Assembly: GCA_017475745.1 (NCBI GenBank) | Contig: JAFVEZ010000051.1 | Span: forward strand, 1-49,840 | DNA from: Selenomonadaceae bacterium | Lineage (GTDB): Bacteria > Bacillota > Negativicutes > Selenomonadales > Selenomonadaceae | DNA length: 49,840 bases | Reading direction: 5' to 3' | Shown here: piece by piece, positions 7,088 to 16,219 of the stretch | How the letters are laid out: every line of letters begins with the position of its first letter | Numbering within the stretch: the first letter of the stretch is position 1 | Notes under the pieces: generated by a model | The model's input: the letters and a program-made list of their open reading frames with translations, nothing else | What the model was told of the DNA's origin: nothing | Databases searched by the model: none | Translations under genes and position numbers: made by a program

Positions 7088-8920
7088 ATGGACGAACGAT
7101 TGAATTGGCTGGCGTTGGCAGATAAGTTTGCTTCAGACGGCGATCCACGCGCCATGAGAGCCTGCGCCAGAGAACTCTTTGAACTTAACAAGAACAAGGC
7201 GGACGGCCCTGCCATTATGGCTGAAGCTGCACTGTACCTCGGCAAACTCGACGAGGCTGAGACTTTAGCTCGCTCTGCTTTGGAACTTGAACCTCATCAC
7301 TTACGCGGAAGATTGATACTCGGTGCCGTCGCAGCTGAGAGATTTGATCTCAAGGAAGCATTAGACCTACTTAATGGCGTTGCAGAAGAAGCGAAGAAGA
7401 GTATATCGACATTTGACGCCTTTATACAAAAGAATCGCCTTAAATTCACATTCAACCGCCAAGAGAAGACCGAAGAAGATTTGAAGCTTCAAAATCAGAT
7501 AGAGACGGAAATCTCACTAATGCAAAACTTACTCTTCAAGGCGTTGAGCTGGGTTTCTAATGATCTCTATCTTTCGGGTGATCCTGAGACTGCTGCTGAA
7601 GCACTCTATGAAGCCAGTGAATTGACTGAGGACAATGAGCGGGCGGCAGAATTGTACAGTAAACATCTCTTCTTGCGTAATTATCGCGATCTCTCACCGA
7701 TTTACAGCAAAGAGCTTGCCAAAAAGTATCAAGGTTTCTATGAGAGTATCACGCCTTATGCCTATGACAACACCAAGCCTGTCTTTGACAAGAAACTCCG
7801 CATAGGCTATCTGTCGCCGGACTTTCGCCAACATGCTGTTGCCAACTTTATATTGCCGTTCCTTCGAGACTTCGATGCTGACAAGTTCTCCGTAACTTGC
7901 TATCACACAGGAAAAATTGATGCCGTGACGGATAGACTCAAGCGACATCATGTATCCTGGAAAGACCTCAGCGGCAGAACGGCTAGGACCTCAACGCGTT
8001 TGATCGCTGAAGATCATCTTGATATTCTAATTGACCTCTCAGGCCATTCACAAGGAAGTTGCCTGCCAATTATGGCTTATAAGCCCGCACCTGTGCAAAT
8101 CTCTGCGATAGGGTATACTGCGACAACTGGTCTCACCGCTATGGATTACTTTCTCTCAGATGCAACCTGCCTGCCGGGCCAAGAGGAGCCAGCCGGCTTT
8201 ACTGAGAAGATACTTCGCGTCGATCATTGTCATCTGTGCTATGCTCCTGGTGTAGTCCGCGATATGCCTGCTGCGGGTATTCAAGCACCAATGCTGAGGA
8301 ATGACTACATTACTTATGGAAGCTTCAACAACTTTGCCAAAGTCTCTGATGATGTTCTCTATCTTTGGCGGGCGGTACTGGAGCAGGTGCCGGAATCCAT
8401 TCTCGTCATCAAGAATAAAATCTGCTCCATAACTTCTGGTCGCGAAATATTGATGGAACGTCTTCAAAAGTTGAGCTTTCCACTTGACAGAATTGAACTC
8501 AGACCCTACAGTCCGGACTACTTGGAGCAGTACCGTGACATTGATGTTGCCTTGGATACATTCCCATACAACGGTGGCCTGACTACTTGCGAAGCACTCT
8601 GTATGGGTGTGCCTGTTGTGACACTTAGAGGCAGGAGTCATGGAGCGAGATTAGGTGCCAGTATCTTGACAAACGCCGATGTTGGTGAATTAATTGCCAG
8701 AAATCCCATGGAATATGTCAAAAAAGCTGTTCAGCTCGGCAAGCGCAAGGAATTAATTGCAGGATATCATGCCGGACTTCGTGAACACTTGTTGAAATCG
8801 CCTTTAATGGACAGTCGTCAGTACATGCGGGAGATTGAAAAGTGTTATCTTGAAGCTTGGAAGGCTTATTGTGATAGACCTCAACGAAAACGGAAGCGCC
8901 AATTTAAAAGCTCTTTCTAG
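7088..8920 (+). CDS. TPR-containing GT41 glycosyltransferase (O-GlcNAc transferase-like)
   Basis: A 610-residue cytoplasmic protein. The N-terminal third (about 1-210) is helical and TPR-like (AEAALYLGKLDEAETLARSA). The C-terminal part matches the SPINDLY/OGT catalytic fold: LRIGYLSPDFRQHAVA, DILIDLSGHSQG, PVQISAIGYTATTG, ITYGSFNNFAKVSDD and LDTFPYNGGLTTCEALCMG. The family transfers GlcNAc or related sugars to Ser/Thr of proteins. In bacteria, flagellins and adhesins are known targets. GAAGGTG precedes the ATG. It follows the permease-kinase by 82 bp. The target protein cannot be read from this window, although a flagellin relic occurs at 49.2 kb. Confidence 0.9.
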   Translation: MDERLNWLALADKFASDGDPRAMRACARELFELNKNKADGPAIMAEAALYLGKLDEAETLARSALELEPHHLRGRLILGAVAAERFDLKEALDLLNGVAEEAKKSISTFDAFIQKNRLKFTFNRQEKTEEDLKLQNQIETEISLMQNLLFKALSWVSNDLYLSGDPETAAEALYEASELTEDNERAAELYSKHLFLRNYRDLSPIYSKELAKKYQGFYESITPYAYDNTKPVFDKKLRIGYLSPDFRQHAVANFILPFLRDFDADKFSVTCYHTGKIDAVTDRLKRHHVSWKDLSGRTARTSTRLIAEDHLDILIDLSGHSQGSCLPIMAYKPAPVQISAIGYTATTGLTAMDYFLSDATCLPGQEEPAGFTEKILRVDHCHLCYAPGVVRDMPAAGIQAPMLRNDYITYGSFNNFAKVSDDVLYLWRAVLEQVPESILVIKNKICSITSGREILMERLQKLSFPLDRIELRPYSPDYLEQYRDIDVALDTFPYNGGLTTCEALCMGVPVVTLRGRSHGARLGASILTNADVGELIARNPMEYVKKAVQLGKRKELIAGYHAGLREHLLKSPLMDSRQYMREIEKCYLEAWKAYCDRPQRKRKRQFKSSF

Positions 8921-8989
8921 TTTAAGTCGTCTTACCTAGTACAAAGTTATCGTTTAATCACATATCGAACATTTAAGGTAAAATGTACA

Positions 8990-9017
8990 TTGACTATCAA
9001 TATCACTTGCCTATAAT
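8990..9017 (+). promoter_or_regulatory. Promoter of the metal ATPase gene
   Basis: TTGACT (8990-8995) and TATAAT (9012-9017) are separated by 16 bp, 65 bp before the chosen start codon. It lies inside the longer alternative reading frame that begins at 8983, which supports the downstream start. Confidence 0.7.
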
Positions 9018-9081
9018 AAAGTCAAACAAGATGTTTCGTATTGTATATAATCATTTACAATTAAAGGCGAAGGTGATAGTC

Positions 9082-11004
9082 ATGTTGGAAGAAATTTGTG
9101 AAAAACTCGAAAGCGTGCAGATGACGGCATTGAGTGGCGTGATGATCCTCTTGAGCTTCATTATGTCAACTATGGAGATTGCAATACCGATTGACCCAGC
9201 CTGGATTTCGGTGATTATCAGCGGTCTACCGATTTTATATGAAGCAATCGAGCGACTAATCGAACGAAGTGGTATAACCAAAATCTCTTCACCATTACTG
9301 ATCTCCACGGCGTTGATTGCAGCACTCATGATAGGCGATGTCTTTGCTGCTGGTGAGGTCGCTTTCATTATGGCGCTTGGTGAAATGCTTGAGGATATGA
9401 CTACTGATCGAGCAAGAATTGGTCTCGAAAAGCTCATTAAACTAGCACCACAGCAAGGCCGGAGAATTATCAACAGCGAAGCTGAGATAATTCCACTTGA
9501 TGACATCAGAGTCAATGATGTGCTAAGGATTTTACCTGGTGAGACCATTCCGATTGACGGCGTTATAATCAGTGGCACCTCTTCAGTAGATCAGTCAATA
9601 ATGACAGGTGAATCTCTGCCGATTGACAAGAGTGTCGGTGATGAGGTCTTTGGCGGAACGATTAACCGCTTCGGTTCCATTGACATTAAGGCCACAAAGC
9701 TCAACGAGGACAGCTCTCTTCAAAAGCTCATTCGTATGGTTAAAGACGCTGAAAGCAAGAAGGCGCCAATGCAGCGTATTGCCGATAAGTGGGCAAGTTA
9801 CTTAGTACCTTTGGCGATGATAATTGCGATTGTTGCCTACTTTGTGACTGGCGATATAATTCGCGCTGTAACGGTCTTAATAGTGTTCTGTCCTTGTGCT
9901 TTGGTGCTTGCAACGCCGACTGCAATCATGGCAGCTATCGGTCAAGCGACTAAACACGGCATTATCATAAAATCCGGCGAAGCACTGGAGAAGATGGGCA
10001 AAACTGATATCGTTGCCTTCGACAAAACTGGCACGTTGACATTTGGCAAGTTGGACGTTACCGATGTGATTGCCACTTCAGACCTTAACAACGAAGATTT
10101 ACTGAAATTAACAGCTTCCGCGGAGTCAAGGAGTGAGCACCCTCTTGGCAAAGCGATAACTAATCGTGCCACTAAGTCTGCAGTCAGTTTAATCGAAGTT
10201 GGAAGCTTCCTCATGCAATCTGGCAAAGGTATCAAAGCTGTCGTCGAAGGTAGAGAGGTGTTCTGCGGTAGCGAGAAGTATCTTCTTGAGAATGGTGTAA
10301 GTATTAACTCAAAATCTAAAGAAACTATCGAAGAACTGAGGAATCAGGGCAAAGTCTCCGTCTTGACTGCTGTCGATGGTAAGCATGTCGGCATTATTGC
10401 CCTCTCTGATGTTATCAGACCTGCTTCAAAGTCTATGATGACAAGTCTCAAAGATATGAAGACTCAAGCGGTCCTCTTGACGGGTGACAACCAACAGACG
10501 GCAAAGTACTTTGCAAGTCGAGCTGGCATTGATAATATCAAAGCTGAATTGCTGCCGGAAGATAAAGTCAACAGCATTTTTGAACTGCAACAACAAGGAC
10601 ACACCGTCTGCATGATCGGTGATGGTGTCAATGACGCACCCGCGCTCAAGACAGCCGATGTCGGAATTGCAATGGGTTCTATGGGCAGTGACATTGCAAT
10701 CGACGCCGCGGATATTGCCTTAATGAACGACGATATATCGAAAATTCCATATCTCAAACGTCTTGCCAATGCCACAATCAAGACCATTAAGTTTGGTATC
10801 AGCCTTTCATTGTTGATTAACTTCATTGCTATAATCATGTCGCTTGAAGGCCTTCTGACGCCTGTCACTGGTGCCCTAGTCCATAACGGCGGCTCATTCC
10901 TGGTTATTATGATTGCCGCTCTACTCTACGATAGGAATTTTGAAGAGCAGTCTGATTCAAACAAGAATGTGAATAACACGACAGATTATATTCGAGAACT
11001 ATAA
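9082..11004 (+). CDS. P1B-type heavy-metal translocating ATPase
   Basis: A membrane pump that moves transition metal ions out of the cytoplasm using ATP. I start it at 9082 (MLEEICEKL), preceded by GAAGGTGA; an in-frame ATG at 8983 lies upstream of the promoter. The 640-residue protein has the TGES actuator loop (MTGESLPID), the CPC membrane site (C270), the DKTGT phosphorylation site (D314), the HP motif (SEHPLGKA) and GDGVNDAPA. It has no N-terminal HMA metal-binding domain. The last membrane helix carries HNGGS (from H601) instead of the D-x-G of Zn/Cd pumps. HNxxS/T is reminiscent of CtpC-type pumps linked to manganese, so metal specificity is open. Confidence 0.9.
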   Translation: MLEEICEKLESVQMTALSGVMILLSFIMSTMEIAIPIDPAWISVIISGLPILYEAIERLIERSGITKISSPLLISTALIAALMIGDVFAAGEVAFIMALGEMLEDMTTDRARIGLEKLIKLAPQQGRRIINSEAEIIPLDDIRVNDVLRILPGETIPIDGVIISGTSSVDQSIMTGESLPIDKSVGDEVFGGTINRFGSIDIKATKLNEDSSLQKLIRMVKDAESKKAPMQRIADKWASYLVPLAMIIAIVAYFVTGDIIRAVTVLIVFCPCALVLATPTAIMAAIGQATKHGIIIKSGEALEKMGKTDIVAFDKTGTLTFGKLDVTDVIATSDLNNEDLLKLTASAESRSEHPLGKAITNRATKSAVSLIEVGSFLMQSGKGIKAVVEGREVFCGSEKYLLENGVSINSKSKETIEELRNQGKVSVLTAVDGKHVGIIALSDVIRPASKSMMTSLKDMKTQAVLLTGDNQQTAKYFASRAGIDNIKAELLPEDKVNSIFELQQQGHTVCMIGDGVNDAPALKTADVGIAMGSMGSDIAIDAADIALMNDDISKIPYLKRLANATIKTIKFGISLSLLINFIAIIMSLEGLLTPVTGALVHNGGSFLVIMIAALLYDRNFEEQSDSNKNVNNTTDYIREL

Positions 11005-11053
11005 ACTATAAAAGGATTAATTTGGTTAAATTTCCTTATTCTCAATTAATGTG

Positions 11054-11082
11054 TTGTAACTTGAATATATATCTGATATAAT
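11054..11082 (+). promoter_or_regulatory. Promoter of the HAD-ispD-ispF gene run
   Basis: TTGTAA (11054-11059) and TATAAT (11077-11082) are separated by exactly 17 bp, about 125 bp upstream of the HAD phosphatase start. Confidence 0.65.
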
Positions 11083-11207
11083 GTAACAGATTTACTATTT
11101 GGTTGTAAATGCCTATTACTTCATTGTATCTAGTGATTGAACTAAGTGGAGAATCACGACCAACTAAAAAAGGCGTCAAACAACTAAAAAATCAGGAAGG
11201 TGACACA

Positions 11208-12014
11208 ATGATAAAGATTATCTTCTCCGATATGGACGGTACTCTTCTTGACGAGAATGGTCAACTACCGCAAGAGTTTGATGATACGATTGCCAAGCTC
11301 AAAGAGCGTGGAGTAATATTTGCTCCGTCAAGCGGACGCCAATACTTCTCTCTCCTCAAGACCTTTAACAAGTATAAAGACAATTTCCTATTCATTGCAG
11401 AGAACGGGACTTTGGCGATGTATAAGGATAAAGAGCTGTTTTCCAGTCCAATGGATCGTAAGACTGCGCTTGAAATTATAAAGATCGGTGATAAATTTGA
11501 TAATATTTTACGAGTCTACTGCGGCAAAAAACATTCCTATATCCTTGAATCTGATAACAAGCCGGAATACATTGAAGAAATAAATAAGTACATCTCCAAG
11601 TATGAGGTAGTCAAAAGTTTTGCAAATATTGATGATGAGCCTATTAAGATGTCATTCTTTAACATGGTTGGAAAATCAGAAGAGAGTATTTATCCTGCCA
11701 TCAACGAAAAGTTTGGCAGTTTTATGCAGGTTGTTTTGGCAAGTGACTTTTGGACTGATGTCATAAATATGAGCATTAGCAAAGGTGTCGCCGTTCAGAA
11801 TGTGCAAAAAATTTTAGGAATCACGCCTGATGAGTGCGCTGCCTTCGGTGACTACCTCAATGATGTTCAAATGTTGCAGGCAGTGACTCACAGCTTTGCA
11901 ATGGCCAATGCTCACCCAGACCTCAAGCAGCTTGCGAAGTACGAAACTGTCAGTAACGCTGAACATGGTGTCATTGTAGGAATCAATAAGCTGATTGAGC
12001 AGGGTTTGATTTAA
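11208..12014 (+). CDS. Cof-type HAD-IIB family phosphatase
   Basis: A HAD-superfamily hydrolase of the Cof/YidA class, cytoplasmic enzymes that dephosphorylate sugar phosphates or cofactors. The start is ATG at 11208, with AGGAAGGTGA upstream; an in-frame ATG at 11109 lacks a ribosome site. In the 268 residues, motif I is FSDMDGTLLDENG with nucleophile Asp near residue 6. Motif II is APSSGRQ. The C-terminal motif IV is AAFGDYLNDVQML. The cap domain fills the middle. Its stop overlaps the ispD start (TAATG), so it is translationally coupled to ispD. The substrate cannot be told from sequence. Confidence 0.88.
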   Translation: MIKIIFSDMDGTLLDENGQLPQEFDDTIAKLKERGVIFAPSSGRQYFSLLKTFNKYKDNFLFIAENGTLAMYKDKELFSSPMDRKTALEIIKIGDKFDNILRVYCGKKHSYILESDNKPEYIEEINKYISKYEVVKSFANIDDEPIKMSFFNMVGKSEESIYPAINEKFGSFMQVVLASDFWTDVINMSISKGVAVQNVQKILGITPDECAAFGDYLNDVQMLQAVTHSFAMANAHPDLKQLAKYETVSNAEHGVIVGINKLIEQGLI

Positions 12015-12697
12015 TGGCTACAGCAATATTTCCGGCGGCAGGCCAAAGTCGACGCATGCACTCATCAATTAACAAGAACTTCCTGGAGCTTGACGGGCAG
12101 CCGATATTAGTCCATACTCTACTAAAATTTTCAAGATCAGACATGATCGACAAACTGATAATTGCTGCTGCTATTGACGAAGTTGAACTCGTTGAAGAAA
12201 TGCTCAACTGTGCTGAAGGCTTAAAGCCGTTTCAAGTGGTTGTCGGCGGATCGGAGCGCCAGTACTCTATTGCCAATGCACTCAAAGTCGTTTCTGATGA
12301 TTGTGATGTCGTCTTAGTTCACGATGCAGCACGCCCATTGGTTAGTCTCAATACCGTTGAAGAAGTTGTCGAAACGGCGAGAACTTATGGCGGTGCCATT
12401 GCTGCAATGCCAGAGAAGAATACAATTAAAGTTATTGATGATGACGGATTTGTCGTCGATACACCGCCAAGGTCTAAACTCGTCTCCGTGCAGACACCTC
12501 AAGGCTTCAGACGTGACATTATATTGAAGGCTTATGAGCAGGCAGAACGCGACAACTTCCTCGGCACTGACGATTCGAGTTTGGTTGAGCGGCTTGGCTA
12601 TAAGGTTAAGATTGTAAAAAGTGACTATAAAAATATCAAAATAACGACGCCTGAAGATATTCTGATTGCAAAGGCGTTTTTGAGGAGCGATCATTAA
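12014..12697 (+). CDS. ispD: 2-C-methyl-D-erythritol 4-phosphate cytidylyltransferase
   Basis: IspD joins CTP to methylerythritol phosphate, the third step of the MEP isoprenoid pathway. The 227-residue protein begins with the nucleotide-binding loop FPAAGQSRRM and has NKNFLELDGQPIL, VLVHDAARPLV and TPPRSKLVSVQTPQGF, all characteristic. The canonical Lys-Gln after the loop is Lys-Asn here, a mild deviation. It overlaps the preceding HAD gene by one base, and ispF begins on the base after its stop, so the three genes form one tight transcription unit. Confidence 0.96.
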   Translation: MATAIFPAAGQSRRMHSSINKNFLELDGQPILVHTLLKFSRSDMIDKLIIAAAIDEVELVEEMLNCAEGLKPFQVVVGGSERQYSIANALKVVSDDCDVVLVHDAARPLVSLNTVEEVVETARTYGGAIAAMPEKNTIKVIDDDGFVVDTPPRSKLVSVQTPQGFRRDIILKAYEQAERDNFLGTDDSSLVERLGYKVKIVKSDYKNIKITTPEDILIAKAFLRSDH

Positions 12698-13171
12698 ATG
12701 GTAAGATTTGGAATTGGTTATGATGTCCACAAATTTACAACTAGGAGAAAGTTAATACTTGGCAATGTTGAGATTGATTATCCGCTTGGATTGGAAGGTC
12801 ATTCCGACGCCGACGTTTTGATCCACGCGATAATGGACGCAATGCTTGGTGCTGCAGCTCTTGGAGACATTGGTCAGCACTTTCCAGACACTGATACGAA
12901 GTTAAAGAACATCGACAGCGGACAACTTCTTGAGTACGTTAAAATCATGCTCGACAAGCAAAGCTACAGAATCAGCAATATTGATTCCGTCATAGTTGCT
13001 CAACAGCCGAAGATGGCACCATATATCACACAAATGCGTGAACGCATTGCCGAGATTCTTGGCATTGATTTTGACCTTGTGAGTATCAAGGCAACCACTG
13101 AAGAAGGCCTTGGTGTCACAGGCAGCGAGCAGGGCATTGCAGCTTATGCCGTTGTTGGTCTTGAAAGATAA
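12698..13171 (+). CDS. ispF: 2-C-methyl-D-erythritol 2,4-cyclodiphosphate synthase
   Basis: IspF cyclises CDP-methylerythritol 2-phosphate, releasing CMP, and follows IspD and IspE in the pathway. The 157-residue length is standard. The metal-binding motif GIGYDVHKF (Asp8, His10) is at the N-terminus. [14 protein letters not shown] and [12 protein letters not shown] supply the third metal ligand and the substrate pocket, and [16 protein letters not shown] closes the protein. It starts immediately after ispD. The ispE kinase is not in this window. Confidence 0.97.
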   Translation: MVRFGIGYDVHKFTTRRKLILGNVEIDYPLGLEGHSDADVLIHAIMDAMLGAAALGDIGQHFPDTDTKLKNIDSGQLLEYVKIMLDKQSYRISNIDSVIVAQQPKMAPYITQMRERIAEILGIDFDLVSIKATTEEGLGVTGSEQGIAAYAVVGLER

Positions 13172-13277
13172 TTTTAGGTTAGGAATGTCTCCAGTCTTCG
13201 TTGTACTTAGTGACTTAGTGAAAATTTACATATTTCGTCTAACTAAAAGATCAATTAATTAGTTTGGAGTGACAAGG

Positions 13278-14135
13278 TTGAAGTTCTTCTCACGAATCAG
13301 AAAAGACATAAGAGTCATTTTTGAGCGTGATCCTGCCGCTAAAAGTGTGCTGGAAGTCTTATTCTGTTATTCGGGATTGCATGCAATTTGGCTGCACAGG
13401 ATTTCTCATTCACTCTTTAAACGTGGTTGGATTGTCAGTGCTCGATTAATTTCTAATCTTGGTAGGTTCTTAACGGGAATTGAGATTCACCCTGGAGCAA
13501 CTATTGGCGACGGTCTCTTTATCGACCACGGAACAGGAATTGTCATTGGTGAGACGGCAGAGATCGGCAAGAATGTTACCCTTTATCAAGGTGTCACTCT
13601 CGGCGGCACTGGTAAGGAGAAAGGCAAGCGCCACCCTACTATCGGCAACAATGTCGTTGTTGCCAGCGGTGCCAAGGTGTTGGGATCATTCAAAGTTGGC
13701 GATCATGCCAAAATCGGTGCAGGTTCCGTCGTCCTCAAAGAAGTACCGCCCTACGCGACTGTTGTTGGCATTCCCGGTCGGATAGTTGTCCTTCACGGCA
13801 AACGAGTTCACAACGAAGAGGAATTTAAACAGGCTTGGCTTGAATATTGCGCTTCAAGAGGTTATGACATCAATAATCCCGACATTCACAATGAGATTTG
13901 CGACGAGATTGACGTTGATCTTGACCATGACATCTTGCCTGATCCTGAGCGTGAGATGATAGAAGTAGTATCTCGGCAGATTCAACGCCTTGAAGAGAGA
14001 GTACGCGATCTTGAGAAGCAGCTTGAGTCAGCAAAGGCGGCAATCTCAGCCGAATCAATGAGAAGTTCTGCTCTTGAAGTCAAAGTGAATGAAAAGTCGC
14101 CAACCGAACCAAAGCTATCCTTAAAGAAGAAATAA
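13278..14135 (+). CDS. cysE: Serine O-acetyltransferase
   Basis: CysE acetylates serine with acetyl-CoA, committing it to cysteine synthesis. I choose TTG at 13278 ([12 protein letters not shown]), which sits 8 nt after GGAG; GTG at 13269 overlaps that ribosome site. The 285 residues comprise an N-terminal helical domain with ERDPAAKS, then the left-handed beta-helix hexapeptide domain with [23 protein letters not shown] and [14 protein letters not shown]. After the catalytic domain (about residue 180) comes an acidic, coiled-coil tail ([17 protein letters not shown]) that is longer than usual. A terminator hairpin follows. A 106-bp gap separates it from ispF. Confidence 0.94.
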   Translation: MKFFSRIRKDIRVIFERDPAAKSVLEVLFCYSGLHAIWLHRISHSLFKRGWIVSARLISNLGRFLTGIEIHPGATIGDGLFIDHGTGIVIGETAEIGKNVTLYQGVTLGGTGKEKGKRHPTIGNNVVVASGAKVLGSFKVGDHAKIGAGSVVLKEVPPYATVVGIPGRIVVLHGKRVHNEEEFKQAWLEYCASRGYDINNPDIHNEICDEIDVDLDHDILPDPEREMIEVVSRQIQRLEERVRDLEKQLESAKAAISAESMRSSALEVKVNEKSPTEPKLSLKKK

Positions 14136-14141
14136 ATTAAA

Positions 14142-14185
14142 ACCTCCTACTGTATTCAATCCACAGCGGGAGGTCTTTTATTTTA
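14142..14185 (+). terminator. Rho-independent terminator after cysE
   Basis: ACCTCC (14142-14147) pairs with GGAGGT (14169-14174), and an inner CTGT/ACAG pair strengthens the stem. CTTTTATTTTA follows. It sits in the short gap between convergent genes and overlaps the last codons of the minus-strand esterase gene. Confidence 0.8.
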
Positions 14186-15797
14186 TAAACAAATCTTGGC
14201 GCTGATTGATAATCTCTGCCATCATCTTCTTACCGCGAATGTCAGGGTGGATACCATCAACACTGAGACGGTCGTCCAACTTGGTATTGTACATGTCGTA
14301 GAAGTAAGGCTCAAGGTCAATGTAATATTGCTGCTTACGAATGTAGTCATTTATCTTGTCGAGTTTCTCATGCCATTTCGGATCGGTGTCAGTGTGGAAA
14401 GAATTTTTAATATTTACAGGGTTGAGCGGCATTAGAGTCAGAAATATCGGCCTTATGTCATTTTTTACACATTTTCGACGAATCTCTTCCAAATCGTCAA
14501 CAACCGAATCAGCAGAGATAGTCGGCGCTCTGAGTGAGTTGGTGCCGGTCATTATGATTAGATTCTTTGGCCTGTAGTGCAAAACGTCATTGTCAAATCT
14601 TTCCAATGTCGTGTGAGAGGTGTCACCACTTCGTGAAAGATTGACTGCTGGGAAGTCCAGATAAGTTAAGTAGCTATACTCCAGTGCATAAGGTGAGTAT
14701 GAGACTGCACCGCCGCCGTGAGATATACTGTCACCGAATACCGCGACCTCAACACCATTCTCATAGGCATCGACCGTAAATTTGGAAGAATTAGACCAAG
14801 TACCGATTGGCTTGCCCTTGGCATCAAGCGCCCTAACTCTCCAATAATAGTCTCCGGCAAAGGGCCGACCGTATTCGTCATAACAACTAGCAGTATCAAC
14901 CGTTGACTGTCTCCACAAACTGTCTGGCGAAGGCTCTGTATCATTCTCAATCGGTGGTTTATGATCGAGAAGTTCCACTTCATACCTTGCCGCTTTGGCA
15001 TGGAGCGGAATCCAATCATAAACAGGATAAAGTGGCTCTCTGAAGTTAGGCATTTTGTCGAAGTCATTTATTAGCGGGCAATCTGGTATTGGCTTATTCA
15101 CATCTATGATAATCGGCTCCGCCTTGCAGAATTCACCAATAGGCTCATGATGAAAACCAAGTGCTCGCGCCCGCCAATAGATGGATATTTGATTTTGATA
15201 TGGTCTCAAGTCTGCCTGCCAGCCATTAGTGAAGATTTGCTGAGTACTTTCTAGGTGAAACATCTTTGAAAGTGATATTCCACCTTCGATCTCCGGTGGT
15301 GCTGATAGTAGCTCAACCTCATAACAAACTGCTTCGGGAACGCTGTGCCATACCAAGAAAGGCATAAGACTTGCTGGATTGTCAATATTGTAGTGATAAA
15401 TTGGTACAGGTTTAGGTGGCTCAGGATAGTTGGGATTGGCAACAACGGCCGGCGACTCATAGACTTTTCCGGTGATCCCATATGCACTGATTAAATAATA
15501 CATAGGAATTGCGCCGCTCGGCACTATATATGAGTTTTCCACTGCCGCTTCGTCTATAAATTTGTGATATTCGGGAGAATTTGGAATGGCACCCGTGCTT
15601 CTGGAAACTGTCTCGACTCTGTACTTGCAGGGATAAAACAGCGGCTTCCATGTCAACACTAATTGATCGCCTTCAGATTTAAATGAGGTCTCCAGGCGCA
15701 TCTCATTTAATAGCAATACATCAGTAGCTTCAGCAATGTAAATCATAAAGAATGTGAAGAAGGCGATTACTGGCGCAAATATAAATATATTCTTCAT
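14178..15797 (-). CDS. Secreted SGNH/GDSL-type esterase with N-terminal repeat domains
   Basis: A 539-residue protein with an N-terminal signal-like helix (residues 1-24), so probably exported or anchored. The middle (about 25-345) has three fibronectin-like modules; the recurring pattern is ARYEVELL or CYEVELL followed by YWRVRAL or YWRARAL. The C-terminal catalytic domain has SGNH block I GDSISHGGG (Ser near residue 355), block III as GTNSLR, and block V DGIHPD with Asp514 and His517. Such enzymes deacetylate or de-esterify polysaccharides. The start has only a weak AGGG ribosome site. The small gene upstream ends 17 bp away, so the two are probably co-transcribed. The substrate is unknown. 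Confidence 0.85.
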   Translation of the reverse strand: MKNIFIFAPVIAFFTFFMIYIAEATDVLLLNEMRLETSFKSEGDQLVLTWKPLFYPCKYRVETVSRSTGAIPNSPEYHKFIDEAAVENSYIVPSGAIPMYYLISAYGITGKVYESPAVVANPNYPEPPKPVPIYHYNIDNPASLMPFLVWHSVPEAVCYEVELLSAPPEIEGGISLSKMFHLESTQQIFTNGWQADLRPYQNQISIYWRARALGFHHEPIGEFCKAEPIIIDVNKPIPDCPLINDFDKMPNFREPLYPVYDWIPLHAKAARYEVELLDHKPPIENDTEPSPDSLWRQSTVDTASCYDEYGRPFAGDYYWRVRALDAKGKPIGTWSNSSKFTVDAYENGVEVAVFGDSISHGGGAVSYSPYALEYSYLTYLDFPAVNLSRSGDTSHTTLERFDNDVLHYRPKNLIIMTGTNSLRAPTISADSVVDDLEEIRRKCVKNDIRPIFLTLMPLNPVNIKNSFHTDTDPKWHEKLDKINDYIRKQQYYIDLEPYFYDMYNTKLDDRLSVDGIHPDIRGKKMMAEIINQRQDLFIK

Positions 15798-15814
15798 TAG
15801 TTAGATCAACCCTA

Positions 15815-16009
15815 TTAACTGGTTTTCTTCCTTGCGAGTTCTTTGATATCATCAATGGAAAGTTCAATGATTCCCATGATCTCTTCACTGGAGAACTTAC
15901 GTCTGTTGATAAGCTCTTCTGTCATTCTCTTTCGTTCCATTGAGATACTTTCTTGGCAGATATCATTCAATCTAAGCATATCATCAATATTTCCGAACAT
16001 AGCAATCAC
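15815..16009 (-). CDS. Small hypothetical protein, helical
   Basis: A 64-residue charged, helical protein I do not recognise by name. The start is GTG at 16009, or ATG at 16000 nine bases later; AGGAAAGG lies upstream of both. The C-terminal part (KFSSEEIMGIIELSIDDIKEL) resembles the tail motif found at the end of Rpn/PD-(D/E)XK transposase-like proteins, where S.EEI...LS.EEI.EL is common. It could be a remnant of such a protein or a small independent protein. It precedes the secreted esterase by 17 bp and may be in its operon. Confidence 0.5.
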   Translation of the reverse strand: MIAMFGNIDDMLRLNDICQESISMERKRMTEELINRRKFSSEEIMGIIELSIDDIKELARKKTS

Positions 16010-16151
16010 AACCTTTCCTATTTGTTGTTATTAATATTCTTTGTAAAATAAAGAAATTCCTGCTCACAAACACATCTTGTAATATTTTGCAAAATAGTTT
16101 AAAATTATTACAATAAGATTGAGAGAGGAAAATTGATATGTCTATCTTTCA

Positions 16152-16205
16152 ATTAAAGGTATTGTTGCGGGTGACGATTTCATTACAACTGGTTCAATAA
16201 AGTGA
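16152..16205 (+). pseudogene. Possible relic of MTA/SAH nucleosidase
   Basis: Within the 210-bp gap between the small gene and metF, one frame reads IKGIVAGDDFITTGSIK before a stop. This resembles the segment around (V)RGLIxSGDxFI in the nucleosidase MtnN/Pfs. There is no start, no ribosome site and no continuation. It is too short to be sure; chance similarity is possible. The rest of the gap is AT-rich and shows nothing else. Confidence 0.3.
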
Positions 16206-16219
16206 CTAGTGGTTGATTG

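Noticed and set aside
8983..9081. N-terminal extension of the metal ATPase
   Set aside because: The frame overlaps a good promoter and has no ribosome site; ATG 9082 has one.
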